NCBI RefSeq assembly: GCF_001575205.1
Contig: NZ_LSRE01000012.1
Location: forward strand, 365,680-429,679
Direction of reading: 5' to 3'
Source of the DNA: Tsukamurella pseudospumae
Lineage (GTDB): Bacteria; Actinomycetota; Actinomycetes; Mycobacteriales; Mycobacteriaceae
DNA: 64,000 nt
The position numbers and the translations under genes are program-made. Shown piece after piece: positions 32,826 through 40,706 of this stretch (its first letter is position 1; each line of letters starts with the position of its first letter). The notes beneath the pieces are model-generated. The model searched no databases. It had not been told where the DNA came from and worked only from the letters and a program-made list of their open reading frames with translations.

Positions 32826-33677
32826 ATGGATCGGCTCACCCTGGCGGAGCAGTTCGAGGAGCATCGGCCCAGGCTGCTCGCGGTCGCGACGCGCGCGCTC
32901 GGCGCCCGCGCGGACGGTGAGGACGTGGTGCAGGAGGCGTGGTTGCGCCTCGACCGGTACGACGGTCCGCCGATCCGGAACCTGGGCGGTTGGCTCACCC
33001 GGGTGGTCGGACGGATCTGCATCGACGTCCTGCGGTCCCGTACCGCCCATCCCGAGACCGACCTCGACGACGCCGACCCGGTGGTGACCGAGGATGTCGA
33101 CGGCCCCGAGGACGCTGCGGTGGCGGCCGACACCGTCGGGCTGGCACTGATGGTGGTGCTCGAGTCCCTGCGGCCCGAGGAGCGCCTCGCGTTCGTGCTG
33201 CACGACCTGTTCGCGGTGCCCTTCGCTGAGATCGGGCCGGTCGTGGGGCGATCGGCGGACGCGGCGAAGATGCTGGCCAGCCGGGCCCGGCGGCGGGTTC
33301 AGGAGCAGCCGCTGCCCACGGTTCGGCGGCAGCGGCGGGAGGTGGTGGACGCCTTCCTCACGGCTGCGCACGGCGGCGATTTCGAAGCGCTGCTGCGGCT
33401 GCTCGACCCCGAGGTCGTCTGGTCGCGGCGCACGGCCCGGGGGAGGGTCGTCTCGGTCGGTGCGGACGAGGTGCTGTCGTTGGCCCGGCGCGGCAGCGGC
33501 GCGGACATCGTGGCGAGGAGGGTGAGCGTGAACGGCGAGCCGGGGATCCTGGTGTGGTCGCGGTCCGGTCGGCCACTGGCGCTGATGGCGTGCACCGTCG
33601 TCGACGGGCGGATCGTCGAACTGGATTCGATCGTGGACTCGCGGCGTCTGGCCGGCATGGACCTGCCCGCGCCGTGA
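32826..33677 (+). CDS. ECF41-type sigma factor (SigJ-like) with C-terminal SnoaL-like domain
   Basis: A 283-aa sigma factor. Region 2 is 'LAVATRALGARADGEDVVQE', 'NLGGWLTRVVGRICIDVLRS'. Region 4 is 'LRPEERLAFVLHDLFAVPFA', 'EIGPVVGRSADAAKMLASRA'. The C-terminal ~100 residues form a SnoaL/NTF2-like domain ('VVDAFLTAAHGGDFEALLRL', 'LDPEVVWSRR'), which replaces an anti-sigma factor in the ECF41 group by controlling activity from within. ATG at 32826 follows GGAAAGG. It is divergent from the DoxX gene with 77 bp between. Confidence 0.92.
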   Translation: MDRLTLAEQFEEHRPRLLAVATRALGARADGEDVVQEAWLRLDRYDGPPIRNLGGWLTRVVGRICIDVLRSRTAHPETDLDDADPVVTEDVDGPEDAAVAADTVGLALMVVLESLRPEERLAFVLHDLFAVPFAEIGPVVGRSADAAKMLASRARRRVQEQPLPTVRRQRREVVDAFLTAAHGGDFEALLRLLDPEVVWSRRTARGRVVSVGADEVLSLARRGSGADIVARRVSVNGEPGILVWSRSGRPLALMACTVVDGRIVELDSIVDSRRLAGMDLPAP

Positions 33678-33707
33678 TCGGCGGTATCGGCACTCTGACC
33701 TGGCGAT

Positions 33708-33751
33708 TTGGGAACTGGGTGGAATGTGCCATAAGCTATCCCAGCTCCCAA
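33708..33751. terminator. inverted repeat behind the sigma factor gene
   Basis: The 12-nt arms TTGGGAACTGGG and CCCAGCTCCCAA pair with one mismatch across a 20-nt loop, 31 bp after the sigma factor stop and 49 bp before tRNA-Glu. It may be a weak terminator. The loop contains TAAGCT, which could be the tRNA -10 box, so a regulatory role is also possible. Confidence 0.4.
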
Positions 33752-33799
33752 CGGAACACGGAAGCGGTGCGGAGAGCGGCTTCAAGTCGCCCGAAGCGA

Positions 33800-33872
33800 G
33801 CCCCCTTCGTTTAGTGGCCTAGGACGCCGCCCTTTCAAGGCGGTAGCGCGGGTTCGAATCCCGTAGGGGGTA
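33800..33872 (+). tRNA. tRNA-Glu (UUC)
   Basis: 73 nt; acceptor GCCCCCT paired with AGGGGGT; anticodon stem-loop CCGCC-CTTTCAA-GGCGG with anticodon UUC; T-arm CGGG-TTCGAAT-CCCG. First of three clustered tRNA genes. Confidence 0.96.
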
Positions 33873-33897
33873 CGTCGCAAGACGAAAAATTGCATAT

Positions 33898-33974
33898 GGC
33901 CCTGTGGCGCAGTTGGTTAGCGCGCCGCCCTGTCACGGCGGAGGTCGCGGGTTCGAGTCCCGTCAGGGTCGCCA
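33898..33974 (+). tRNA. tRNA-Asp (GUC), CCA encoded
   Basis: 74-nt body plus an encoded CCA end. Acceptor GGCCCTG/CAGGGTC with a G-U at position 2; anticodon loop CTGTCAC read as GUC; T-arm CGGG-TTCGAGT-CCCG; discriminator G as expected for Asp. The gap to tRNA-Glu is 25 bp. Confidence 0.96.
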
Positions 33975-34016
33975 TCCGAGTTCGTAAGAACTCGGCGGTG
34001 ACGGTTTTACCGGCAC

Positions 34017-34090
34017 GGCCAGGTAGCTCAGTTGGTACGAGCGACCGCCTGAAAAGCGGTAGGTCGCCGGTTCGATCCCGGCTCTGGCCA
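34017..34090 (+). tRNA. tRNA-Phe (GAA)
   Basis: 74 nt; acceptor GGCCAGG/TCTGGCC; anticodon stem-loop CCGC-CTGAAAA-GCGG with anticodon GAA; T-arm CCGG-TTCGATC-CCGG; discriminator A. Last tRNA before the terminator at 34096. Confidence 0.96.
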
Positions 34091-34095
34091 CAAGC

Positions 34096-34121
34096 AAAAC
34101 CCCCTGTTCGCAGGGGGTTTT
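34096..34121 (+). terminator. rho-independent terminator of the tRNA cluster
   Basis: AAAACCCCCTG-TTCG-CAGGGGGTTTT: a 7-bp GC stem with a UUCG tetraloop and a T-run, directly behind tRNA-Phe. It is one of the few classical terminators in the window. Confidence 0.92.
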
Positions 34122-34234
34122 CTTGTGTCCGGACCGGGTACGTCTCCGCCCCGGGCGTAACGTCGGCGATCTCATTGCCGAACCGAACTACAGGAGGGCG
34201 CCGTCCGGCGCGCGAGAGTGGTTCAGGGGTGGAC

Positions 34235-35215
34235 ATGATCAGATCGGCAGGAATCGTGGCGGTCGTCGTCGCGGCGACGGTACTCACCGCGTGCGGCGGA
34301 GGCCAGCCGGCGAAGTCGGGCGAGGCACCGTCGCCCCTGACGGACTCCGCGTCCGCCGGGCAGGGCGGCACCGTCGTCGCGCCCGGAACCGGAAGCGGTG
34401 GGGCGGACCCGGCCGGCGGTGGATCCGGTGGCGGCGGCGCGGGCGGCGGCTCGGCCGCGCCGGTGACGGCGGGTGGGGGAGCGTGCGTGGACCTGTCGTC
34501 GCCCGCGGTCGCCAAGGCCGTGGCCGGCCTACCGCGTTTCCGCGGCATCGGCTACCGGGCGACCCGCGGCACGGACGCGAAGCTCGGCTCGTGCCCCTCG
34601 TTGCTGTGGGTGCACGCGGACCTCGAGGGCGGCACGGGCAGCTCGCCCGAGTGGGACCTGTTCTTCGACCGGAAGGGCTACCTCGGCACCGCCACGGACA
34701 GATACACCAGCTTCACCGGATTCTTCGGCAGCACCGACACGTCGGTGGCGCTCCAGTACCGCTGGCTCAACCCGGGCGACGCCACGGCCGGACCGTCGGG
34801 TGGACCCGTGATCGTCACGTACACGCTGTCCGGGCGCACGGTGACGCCCGACAAGGCGGTCCCGTCCCAGGTCTTCGACGGTGGCGCCACGACGACCACC
34901 GCGTCCACCTCCGCTGCTCCGACGGTGGCTCCCGCGCCGGTCTCGCACTGCTCCGAAGCGACGCCGGAGACCCTGCGCACGAACGCCGAGATGAACTGGG
35001 GCGCACAGATCGTGAAGCCGTTCACCGTCGACGCGATCGTGTGCGCCGACGAGTGGGCGACCGCTCGTATCCCTGCCCGCGAGGCGTACCCGCAGAACGC
35101 CCGGCTGCTGTTCCACTACACGGGCGGCGGCTGGAGCGGCGTGGCGTTCGGCAGCGGCTTCTCGTGCACCGACAAGGGGGTGCCGGCGGCCACGGCGGCC
35201 AGGCTCGCCTGCTGA
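34235..35215 (+). CDS. LppP/LprE-like secreted lipoprotein
   Basis: A 326-aa exported protein. Signal and lipobox: 'SAGIVAVVVAATVLTACGGG', with the anchored Cys at about residue 22. A Gly/Ser/Ala-rich linker (~residues 30-80) follows. The mature domain repeats the LppP/LprE pattern 'SPEWDLFFDRKGYLGTATDR' and 'SVALQYRWLNPGDA'; the C-terminal part holds four Cys likely to form disulfides. Function of the family is unknown. ATG at 34235 follows AGGGG; a GTG two codons upstream is in frame. It is preceded by the tRNA terminator, so it must have its own promoter. Confidence 0.8.
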   Translation: MIRSAGIVAVVVAATVLTACGGGQPAKSGEAPSPLTDSASAGQGGTVVAPGTGSGGADPAGGGSGGGGAGGGSAAPVTAGGGACVDLSSPAVAKAVAGLPRFRGIGYRATRGTDAKLGSCPSLLWVHADLEGGTGSSPEWDLFFDRKGYLGTATDRYTSFTGFFGSTDTSVALQYRWLNPGDATAGPSGGPVIVTYTLSGRTVTPDKAVPSQVFDGGATTTTASTSAAPTVAPAPVSHCSEATPETLRTNAEMNWGAQIVKPFTVDAIVCADEWATARIPAREAYPQNARLLFHYTGGGWSGVAFGSGFSCTDKGVPAATAARLAC

Positions 35216-35240
35216 CCGGGGCCCGGTCCCGAATCCTCGG

Positions 35241-36305
35241 TCAGTCGAACTCGACCTCCAGCTCGTCCGCGCGGGGGAGCGATTGGCAGGCGAGGCGGAC
35301 GCCGTTGCGCAGCTCGTGGTCGTCGAGGGTGTCGTTGACCAGCATGTGCACCTCGCCGCGGCGCAGCGTGAAGGCACAGCCGCCGCAGTTGCCCTCGCGG
35401 CAGACGTAGGGCGCGTCCAGTCCCCGGTCGAGCAGGGTGTCGAGCAGGACCTGTTCGCGCGGCCAGGCGACGATGGTGGTCGCGCCGTTGAGGTCGACGA
35501 CCACCGTCGCGGCACCGTCCGACGATGCCCCGCCGGTCGGCGCGGCGGCCGCCCCGGTATCGACCGCGAAGGGGTCGCCGGTCAGCGACGCGAAGGCCTC
35601 CCGGTGGACGCGCGCACCGTCGATCCCTGCGAGGGCGGCGGCCTCGGTGGCCGCGTCCATGAAACCGGCGGGTCCGCACAGGTAGGCGGACGTCGCGGCC
35701 GTCGGAGCGGGCATCAGCCGCGCGAGGCCGGCCGCGGTGGGGAGTCCGCGTTCCGACTCCAGCCAGTGGGTGACCGTGAACCGATCGCCGTGCGACTCCT
35801 GCAGCTCTGCGAGCGCGGCGGCGAAGATGATCGACGACCGATCCCGGTTGGCGTAGACGAGCGTCACGGGCGTCGTGGACGCCGCCAGCGCGTCCCGGAG
35901 GATCGACATCACGGGGGTGATACCGCTTCCGGCGGCGGCGAGGACGAGGCGATCCGGCGCGTCGCGCACGGTGAAACGCCCGCCGGGTGCCAGGGATTCG
36001 AGGATCATTCCTTGCTTCGCGTTGTCGCACAGCCAGTTCGAGGCGTAGCCTCCGGCCGTCCGCTTGACGGTGACCTTGAGGTGATCGTCGATTCCGGGGG
36101 TGCTCGAGAGTGAGTAGCAGCGCGGCGCCCACCGCGTGCCGTCCTCCGGTGTGCCCGGGACGCGCAGGGTGAGGAACTGCCCGGGGGTGTGGTCGAGGCG
36201 CCCCTCGGTGGGATGCGCGAAGACGAGGGAGACCGCGTCGGGGGTCTCCTCGATCACGTCGATGATCTCGAGCGGATGCGACCGTGCGGCCGCCGGTGAT
36301 TCCAC
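35241..36305 (-). CDS. FAD/2Fe-2S oxygenase reductase (KshB/Hmp-like)
   Basis: A 354-aa electron-transfer protein. The ferredoxin-NADP reductase domain binds FAD ('RCYSLSSTPGIDDHLKVTVK') and NAD(P)H ('LVLAAAGSGITPVMSILRDA'). The C-terminal plant-type 2Fe-2S domain has 'YVCREGNCGGCAFTLRRGEV' (C-x4-C-x2-C) and a fourth Cys in 'RLACQSL'. It is close in pattern to mycobacterial KshB, the reductase of 3-ketosteroid 9-alpha-hydroxylase, but no KshA-type Rieske oxygenase is nearby. The divergent operon does contain a diiron protein that needs electrons. Start: GTG at 36305 with AAGGAG is preferred; the longer ATG start (36395) would overlap the divergent esterase start. Confidence 0.88.
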   Translation of the reverse strand: MESPAAARSHPLEIIDVIEETPDAVSLVFAHPTEGRLDHTPGQFLTLRVPGTPEDGTRWAPRCYSLSSTPGIDDHLKVTVKRTAGGYASNWLCDNAKQGMILESLAPGGRFTVRDAPDRLVLAAAGSGITPVMSILRDALAASTTPVTLVYANRDRSSIIFAAALAELQESHGDRFTVTHWLESERGLPTAAGLARLMPAPTAATSAYLCGPAGFMDAATEAAALAGIDGARVHREAFASLTGDPFAVDTGAAAAPTGGASSDGAATVVVDLNGATTIVAWPREQVLLDTLLDRGLDAPYVCREGNCGGCAFTLRRGEVHMLVNDTLDDHELRNGVRLACQSLPRADELEVEFD

Positions 36306-36343
36306 GGTGTCCTGCTCCTTCGTCGGGTTCCCGGACGCTACAT

Positions 36344-36370
36344 CGCCAACTGTGCCATTGACAACTGGCG
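36344..36370. promoter_or_regulatory. divergent promoter region with nested inverted repeats
   Basis: CGCCA (36344-36348) and TGGCG (36366-36370) flank an inner TGT...ACA, and TTGACA (36358-36363) is a candidate -35 for the esterase side. The element lies in the 88 bp between the reductase and esterase starts and could bind one regulator controlling both directions. The local MerR gene is a candidate. Confidence 0.4.
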
Positions 36371-36393
36371 CGATTGCTGATGGTGTGTATGTC

Positions 36394-37380
36394 ATGCGAA
36401 CAACGACTCCGGCGCCGCCGGTCCCGTCGGCCTCGACGTCGCGGTCCGACGCCGCGGCGTTCCTGACCCGCTACGGACTCGGCGTCACCAGTGGCCTGAT
36501 CCCCATGAACGCGGTCGGCATCCGGATCGCGCGCGGGCTCATCGCGTCGATCATGGGGGCGCTCGGCTCCGCCCCCGGCGGTACGACGGTGACCGCCGTA
36601 CGGACCCCGGTGCGCGGGGAGTGGGTGCTCGGGTCGGGCGTGACCCACGGCCGACGCGCGGTCTACTACGTGCACGGCAGTGGGTACGCGATCTGCTCGG
36701 CGCGCACGCACCGGAGTCTCGCCGCGCGGCTGTCCGAGACCACCGGACTGCCGGTGTTCGTCGTGGACTACCGCCTCGCACCCGAGCATCGCTTCCCGAC
36801 CGCCGCAGGCGATGTCGCAGCGGGCTTCGCCTGGCTGCTCACCCAGGGCTACGCGGCCGACGACCTGATCATCGCGGGTGACTCCGCGGGTGGGCACCTG
36901 ATCGGTGACCTGCTGCTGCACCGCGCGGCCACCGAAGAGGCGCAGCCGGCCGCGGCCGTCCTCTTCTCGCCGCTCATCGATCTCACCTTCACGCTCGCCG
37001 CCCGGCAGGAGCGCGTCCGGCGCGACCCCGCCATCTCGGCGGCCGCGGCCAGGCGCCTCGTCGACCTCTACACCGTCGGGGTGGATCCGGCGCACCCGCG
37101 GCTGCGGCTCGACTTCCGGCACGCGGATCGGCTCCCGCCCTTCCTGATCCAGGCCGGCGGTGCCGAGATGCTGTCCGCCGACGCGCGCCACCTCGATCAT
37201 GAGCTGCGCGCGCACGGCGGCGCCAGCACGCTCGAGATCTGGCCCGGTCTCATGCACGTCTTCCAAGCGTTGCCCCGGCTCGCCCCGGAGGCCGACGCCG
37301 CGCTCCTGCGGGTGCGCGACTTCCTCGTGGCGCTCGACGGCGCCCCCACCACCACTCTCCCCGATTCGGAGGCCTCCTGA
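36394..37380 (+). CDS. HSL-family carboxylesterase/lipase (LipR-like)
   Basis: A 328-aa alpha/beta hydrolase of the hormone-sensitive-lipase group. The oxyanion motif is HGSGY rather than the usual HGGG ('VYYVHGSGYAICSARTHRSL'). The nucleophile lies in 'IIAGDSAGGHLIGDLL', and the catalytic His in 'IWPGLMHVFQALPRLAPEAD'. It heads the cluster esterase-SDR-diiron protein-monooxygenase-MerR and overlaps the SDR start by one base (TGATG). LipR (Rv3084) in the M. tuberculosis mymA operon is the closest contextual match. The substrate is unknown, probably an acyl ester. Confidence 0.9.
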   Translation: MRTTTPAPPVPSASTSRSDAAAFLTRYGLGVTSGLIPMNAVGIRIARGLIASIMGALGSAPGGTTVTAVRTPVRGEWVLGSGVTHGRRAVYYVHGSGYAICSARTHRSLAARLSETTGLPVFVVDYRLAPEHRFPTAAGDVAAGFAWLLTQGYAADDLIIAGDSAGGHLIGDLLLHRAATEEAQPAAAVLFSPLIDLTFTLAARQERVRRDPAISAAAARRLVDLYTVGVDPAHPRLRLDFRHADRLPPFLIQAGGAEMLSADARHLDHELRAHGGASTLEIWPGLMHVFQALPRLAPEADAALLRVRDFLVALDGAPTTTLPDSEAS

Positions 37381-38234
37381 TGTTCGGCATCGACCGGCTG
37401 CTGCACCACCTCGTCCGCGACCCGATCACCTCGGACGCGAAGGCCGTCGTCACCGGCGCCGGCAGCGGCATCGGCCGCGCCTTCGCGCTGGAACTCGCCC
37501 GCCGTGGCGCCGAGGTCGTCTGCGCCGACATCGACGAGGGGCGCGCGAAGGAGACCGTCGGGCTCGTGCAGGCCCGGGGCGGGACGGCGCACGCCGTCGT
37601 CGTCGACGTGGCCGACCGGGCCGCCGTCGAATCCCTCGCGGCGTTCGCGCGCACCGTCTTCGACGGTCCGCCCACCCTCGTGATCAACAACGCGGGCGTC
37701 GGCATCGGCGGCCGCCCCGTCGGCGACATCGGGCTCGACGACTGGGACTGGGCCCTCGGCATCAACCTGTGGGGCGTGGTACACGGCTGCGAGCTGTTCG
37801 CGCCGATGCTCCGCGAGGCGGGCCGCGGCGGCATCATCAACGTCGCCTCCGCCGCCGGCTTCGCGGCCGCGCCGTCGATGGGGCCGTACAACGTCTCGAA
37901 GGCCGGGGACATGTCCCTGTCGGAGACCCTCGCCGCCGAGCTGGCCGGGACCGGCGTGACCGTGACGGTGCTGTGCCCCACCTTCGTCAAGACCAACGTC
38001 GCGCGCGACGGCCGGATCACCGAGGGCAGCAAGAACCTCGCCGGCACCCTCATGAAGCTCACGGGCATCTCGCCCGACGGGGTCGCCGCGCAGACCCTCG
38101 ACGCGCTCGACCTCGGCCGCCTCTACGTGGTGCCGCAGCTCGACGCGAATGTCATCTGGCACCTCAAGCGCCACTTCCCGACGCCCTACGTGCGAGGCCT
38201 CGGCCTGCTCACCCGGCTCCTGCCCTCGTCCTGA
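37380..38234 (+). CDS. short-chain dehydrogenase/reductase (SadH-like)
   Basis: A 284-aa classical SDR. Cofactor loop 'VVTGAGSGIGRAFALELARR', Asp in 'VVCADIDEGRA' favouring NAD(H), structural NNAG, and catalytic Ser ('VASAAGF') with 'PYNVSKAGDMSLSETLAAEL' (Y-x3-K). Overlaps the esterase stop. In mymA-type operons an SDR of this kind sits beside a monooxygenase and a lipase; together they could oxidise or recycle fatty alcohols or ketones. Confidence 0.92.
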   Translation: MFGIDRLLHHLVRDPITSDAKAVVTGAGSGIGRAFALELARRGAEVVCADIDEGRAKETVGLVQARGGTAHAVVVDVADRAAVESLAAFARTVFDGPPTLVINNAGVGIGGRPVGDIGLDDWDWALGINLWGVVHGCELFAPMLREAGRGGIINVASAAGFAAAPSMGPYNVSKAGDMSLSETLAAELAGTGVTVTVLCPTFVKTNVARDGRITEGSKNLAGTLMKLTGISPDGVAAQTLDALDLGRLYVVPQLDANVIWHLKRHFPTPYVRGLGLLTRLLPSS

Positions 38235-38271
38235 CGCCGATCGTCACCCGCCACCGAAAGGAACAGCCGCC

Positions 38272-39195
38272 ATGGCCATGGATCTCGACAACATGCTGCA
38301 GATGATCAAGGACCGGCAGTGGGCTCTCGCCGACATAGACTGGGACGCCCCCGGTGCCGAGCTCATCGACCCGGAGCTGCACGCCAAGCTCAAGCCCTTC
38401 CTCTCGGATCTGATGTGGATCGAGAACGTGGGTGCCCGCGGCTTCGCGGCCATGGCGCGCAAGGCCCCGACCCCGACCCTCAAGAGCATCTACGAGCACT
38501 TCCACGCCGAGGAGCAGAAGCACGCCAACGCGGAGCTCGCGCTCATGCGCCGCTGGGGCATGCTCGACGACGACGAGATCCCGTCGCCGAACATCAACGT
38601 GCAGCTCGTGATCAACTGGCTCGACCAGCACTCGGACGGCATGTCGCTCTCATTCCTCGGCACCGTCATCCCCATGCTCGAGGTCGCGCTCGACGGCGCC
38701 CTCATCAAGTTCATCACCGACGAGGTGCAGGATCCGATCGCGCAGGAGGTGTTCAAGCGGATCAACGCGGACGAGTCCCGGCACCTGGCCGTCGATTTCG
38801 AGGTCATGGACATGCTGGGCCACGCGGACCTGCGCAAGCGCACCATCGACTTCGTCGGCGGCTGGGTCAAGCCCTCGCTGCTCATCGGATTCCTCAGCTA
38901 CGTCCCGCTCTTGAACAAGATGCGCGACAACATCGTGGAGATGGGCGTCGACGAGGAGCGGCTGTACGGCGCCATGAAGCGCTACCGCGCCGCCGGCGAC
39001 CGCAGCGAGTACATCAAGCGGCTCCCCATGTTCCGGGTGGTGGCCTGGCACGGAGGCTGGGTGATCAACCGCGCCAACCGGCTGTACCACGTGCCCGCGG
39101 ACACGCTGGTGAAGGCGACCGCCCTCATCCCGTTCCCGCTGGTGCACCGCACGCCGACCTGGTCGCAGGAACTGACCTACGAGCCCACCGCCTGA
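38272..39195 (+). CDS. ferritin-like diiron protein (probable oxygenase component)
   Basis: A 307-aa all-helical protein with a full set of diiron ligands at ferritin-like spacing: Glu51 ('IENVGARG'), Glu81-x2-His84 ('AEEQKHANAE'), Glu137 ('MLEVALDG') and Glu168-x2-His171 ('ADESRHLAVD'). This is the pattern of diiron oxygenases and oxidases, not of iron storage. No experimentally defined family was recognised; it is often annotated only as ferritin-like or 'metal-dependent hydrolase'. Its operon partners and the divergent reductase suggest an O2-dependent reaction on a lipid-like substrate. Start ATG 38272; ATG 38278 is also possible. Confidence 0.8.
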   Translation: MAMDLDNMLQMIKDRQWALADIDWDAPGAELIDPELHAKLKPFLSDLMWIENVGARGFAAMARKAPTPTLKSIYEHFHAEEQKHANAELALMRRWGMLDDDEIPSPNINVQLVINWLDQHSDGMSLSFLGTVIPMLEVALDGALIKFITDEVQDPIAQEVFKRINADESRHLAVDFEVMDMLGHADLRKRTIDFVGGWVKPSLLIGFLSYVPLLNKMRDNIVEMGVDEERLYGAMKRYRAAGDRSEYIKRLPMFRVVAWHGGWVINRANRLYHVPADTLVKATALIPFPLVHRTPTWSQELTYEPTA

Positions 39196-39211
39196 CGAGG
39201 ACGCCCCAGCC

Positions 39212-40696
39212 ATGACCATCTCAGTAGCCATCATCGGCGCCGGCTTCGCCGGCATCGGCGCCGCCATCCGCCTCCAGGACAAGGGGATCGACGACTACGT
39301 CGTCTTCGAGCGCGACACCCGCGTGGGCGGGACCTGGCGGGACAACACCTACCCGGGAGCGGCGTGCGACATCCCCTCGCGCCTCTACTCCTACAGCTTC
39401 GCCCCCAACCCCGACTGGTCCCACACCTACTCGGGCAGCGCCGAGATCCTCCAGTACATCGACGGCATGGTCGAATCCTCGGGCGTCGCACCGCACATCC
39501 GGTTCGAGCACACCGTGACGGGCGTCGTCTACGACGCCGACGCGGGGGAGTGGACCATCTCGTTCTCCGGGCGCGAGCCCGAACGGGCGCGCGCCGTGAT
39601 CATCGCGTCCGGGCCCCTCGCCAACTGCTCCTTCCCCGCGATCCGCGGCATCGAGGACTACGAGGGGCACAAGATCCACAGCGCCCGCTGGGACCACGAC
39701 TACGACTTCACCGGCAAGAAGGTGGCCGTCGTCGGCACCGGCGCCAGCGGCGTCCAGATCGTGCCCGAGCTGGTGCAGCAGGCCGCCTCGGTCAAGGTCT
39801 TCCAGCGCACCGCGGGCTGGGTGTTGCCCCGGATCAACACCGAGACCGGTGAATTCACCAAGTCGATCTACCGGAGGATCCCCGGCGCACAGCAGCTCGC
39901 ACGCGCGCTCTGGTTCTGGGGCCACGAGTCCGTCGCGCTCGGCGTCGTCTGGAACACCCCGCTCACGCGGGTCGTCGAGGCCGTCAGCAAGCTGCACCTG
40001 CGGCTGCAGGTCCGGGATCCGTGGCTGCGCCGCCGGCTGACCCCCGACTTCGCCGCCGGCTGCAAGCGACTCCTCATGACCAGCGACTACTACCCGGCGC
40101 TGCAGCGCGACAACTGCACGCTGGTCACGTGGCCCATCGCGCGCATCGCCCCGCAGGGCATCCGCACCGTCGAGGGCGTGGAGCACCGGTTCGACTGCAT
40201 CGTCTTCGCCACGGGTTTCGACGTCTCCAAGACCGGCTCGCCGATCCCCGTCACCGGCCTCGACGGCCGCGTCCTCGCCGACGAATGGAGCGGCGGTGCC
40301 TTCGCCTACCGCAGTGTCGCCGTGTCCGGGTACCCCAATCTGTACGTCACGTTCGGCCCCAACTCGGGCCCCGGGCACAGTTCCGCGCTCGTGTACATGG
40401 AGGCGCAGATCGACTACATCACCGACGCGATCGCGCAGCTGCTGCGGGGCGGTTGGAAGGCGCTCGACGTCCGCGCGGAGGTCCAGGAGGCGTACAACCG
40501 CGACATCCAGCGCCGCCTGACCTCGACCACCTGGAACTCCGGCTGCAGCAGCTGGTACCTCACCGACGACGGCTTCAACGCCACCATGTACCCCGGCTTC
40601 GCCTCGCAGTACGTGGGGCAGCTGCGCACCGTCGACCTGCAGGACTACCGGATCCTCGTGCACGAGGAGGCGAGCAGCGCGGCGGCGGCCGGATAG
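39212..40696 (+). CDS. FAD-dependent monooxygenase, Baeyer-Villiger/MymA type
   Basis: A 494-aa flavoprotein. FAD-binding 'AIIGAGFAGIGAAIRLQDKG', the GG-motif 'VGGTWRDNTYPGAACDIPSR' and NADP-binding 'VAVVGTGASGVQIVPELVQQ' are clear. The fingerprint FxGxxxHxxxW of Baeyer-Villiger enzymes appears as 'YEGHKIHSARWDHDY', slightly altered. MymA (Rv3083) is the contextual match in the M. tuberculosis acid-stress/mycolate operon. The enzyme inserts oxygen next to a carbonyl or oxidises N/S atoms using NADPH. It follows the diiron gene by 16 bp. Confidence 0.9.
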   Translation: MTISVAIIGAGFAGIGAAIRLQDKGIDDYVVFERDTRVGGTWRDNTYPGAACDIPSRLYSYSFAPNPDWSHTYSGSAEILQYIDGMVESSGVAPHIRFEHTVTGVVYDADAGEWTISFSGREPERARAVIIASGPLANCSFPAIRGIEDYEGHKIHSARWDHDYDFTGKKVAVVGTGASGVQIVPELVQQAASVKVFQRTAGWVLPRINTETGEFTKSIYRRIPGAQQLARALWFWGHESVALGVVWNTPLTRVVEAVSKLHLRLQVRDPWLRRRLTPDFAAGCKRLLMTSDYYPALQRDNCTLVTWPIARIAPQGIRTVEGVEHRFDCIVFATGFDVSKTGSPIPVTGLDGRVLADEWSGGAFAYRSVAVSGYPNLYVTFGPNSGPGHSSALVYMEAQIDYITDAIAQLLRGGWKALDVRAEVQEAYNRDIQRRLTSTTWNSGCSSWYLTDDGFNATMYPGFASQYVGQLRTVDLQDYRILVHEEASSAAAAG

Positions 40697-40699
40697 CAT
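40694..40699 (+). promoter_or_regulatory. -10 box (TAGCAT) of the leaderless MerR gene
   Basis: TAGCAT overlaps the monooxygenase stop codon (TAG) and is followed by 7 nt and the ATG at 40707. The MerR gene can therefore be transcribed independently of the operon before it. Confidence 0.55.
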
Positions 40700-40706
40700 G
40701 CCGGGC

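Noticed and set aside
34096..34121. Attenuator or riboswitch before the LppP/LprE-like lipoprotein
   Set aside because: The hairpin with T-run directly follows tRNA-Phe and is a simple terminator. No ligand-binding-type structure precedes it.
36306..36395. Longer start of the KshB-like reductase at 36395
   Set aside because: It would overlap the divergent esterase start. The GTG at 36305 has AAGGAG and fits the family start.
35116..37266. A 716-codon minus-strand frame through the reductase, esterase and SDR region
   Set aside because: It lies antisense or out of frame to genes with intact catalytic motifs and has Arg-rich composition typical of shadow frames.
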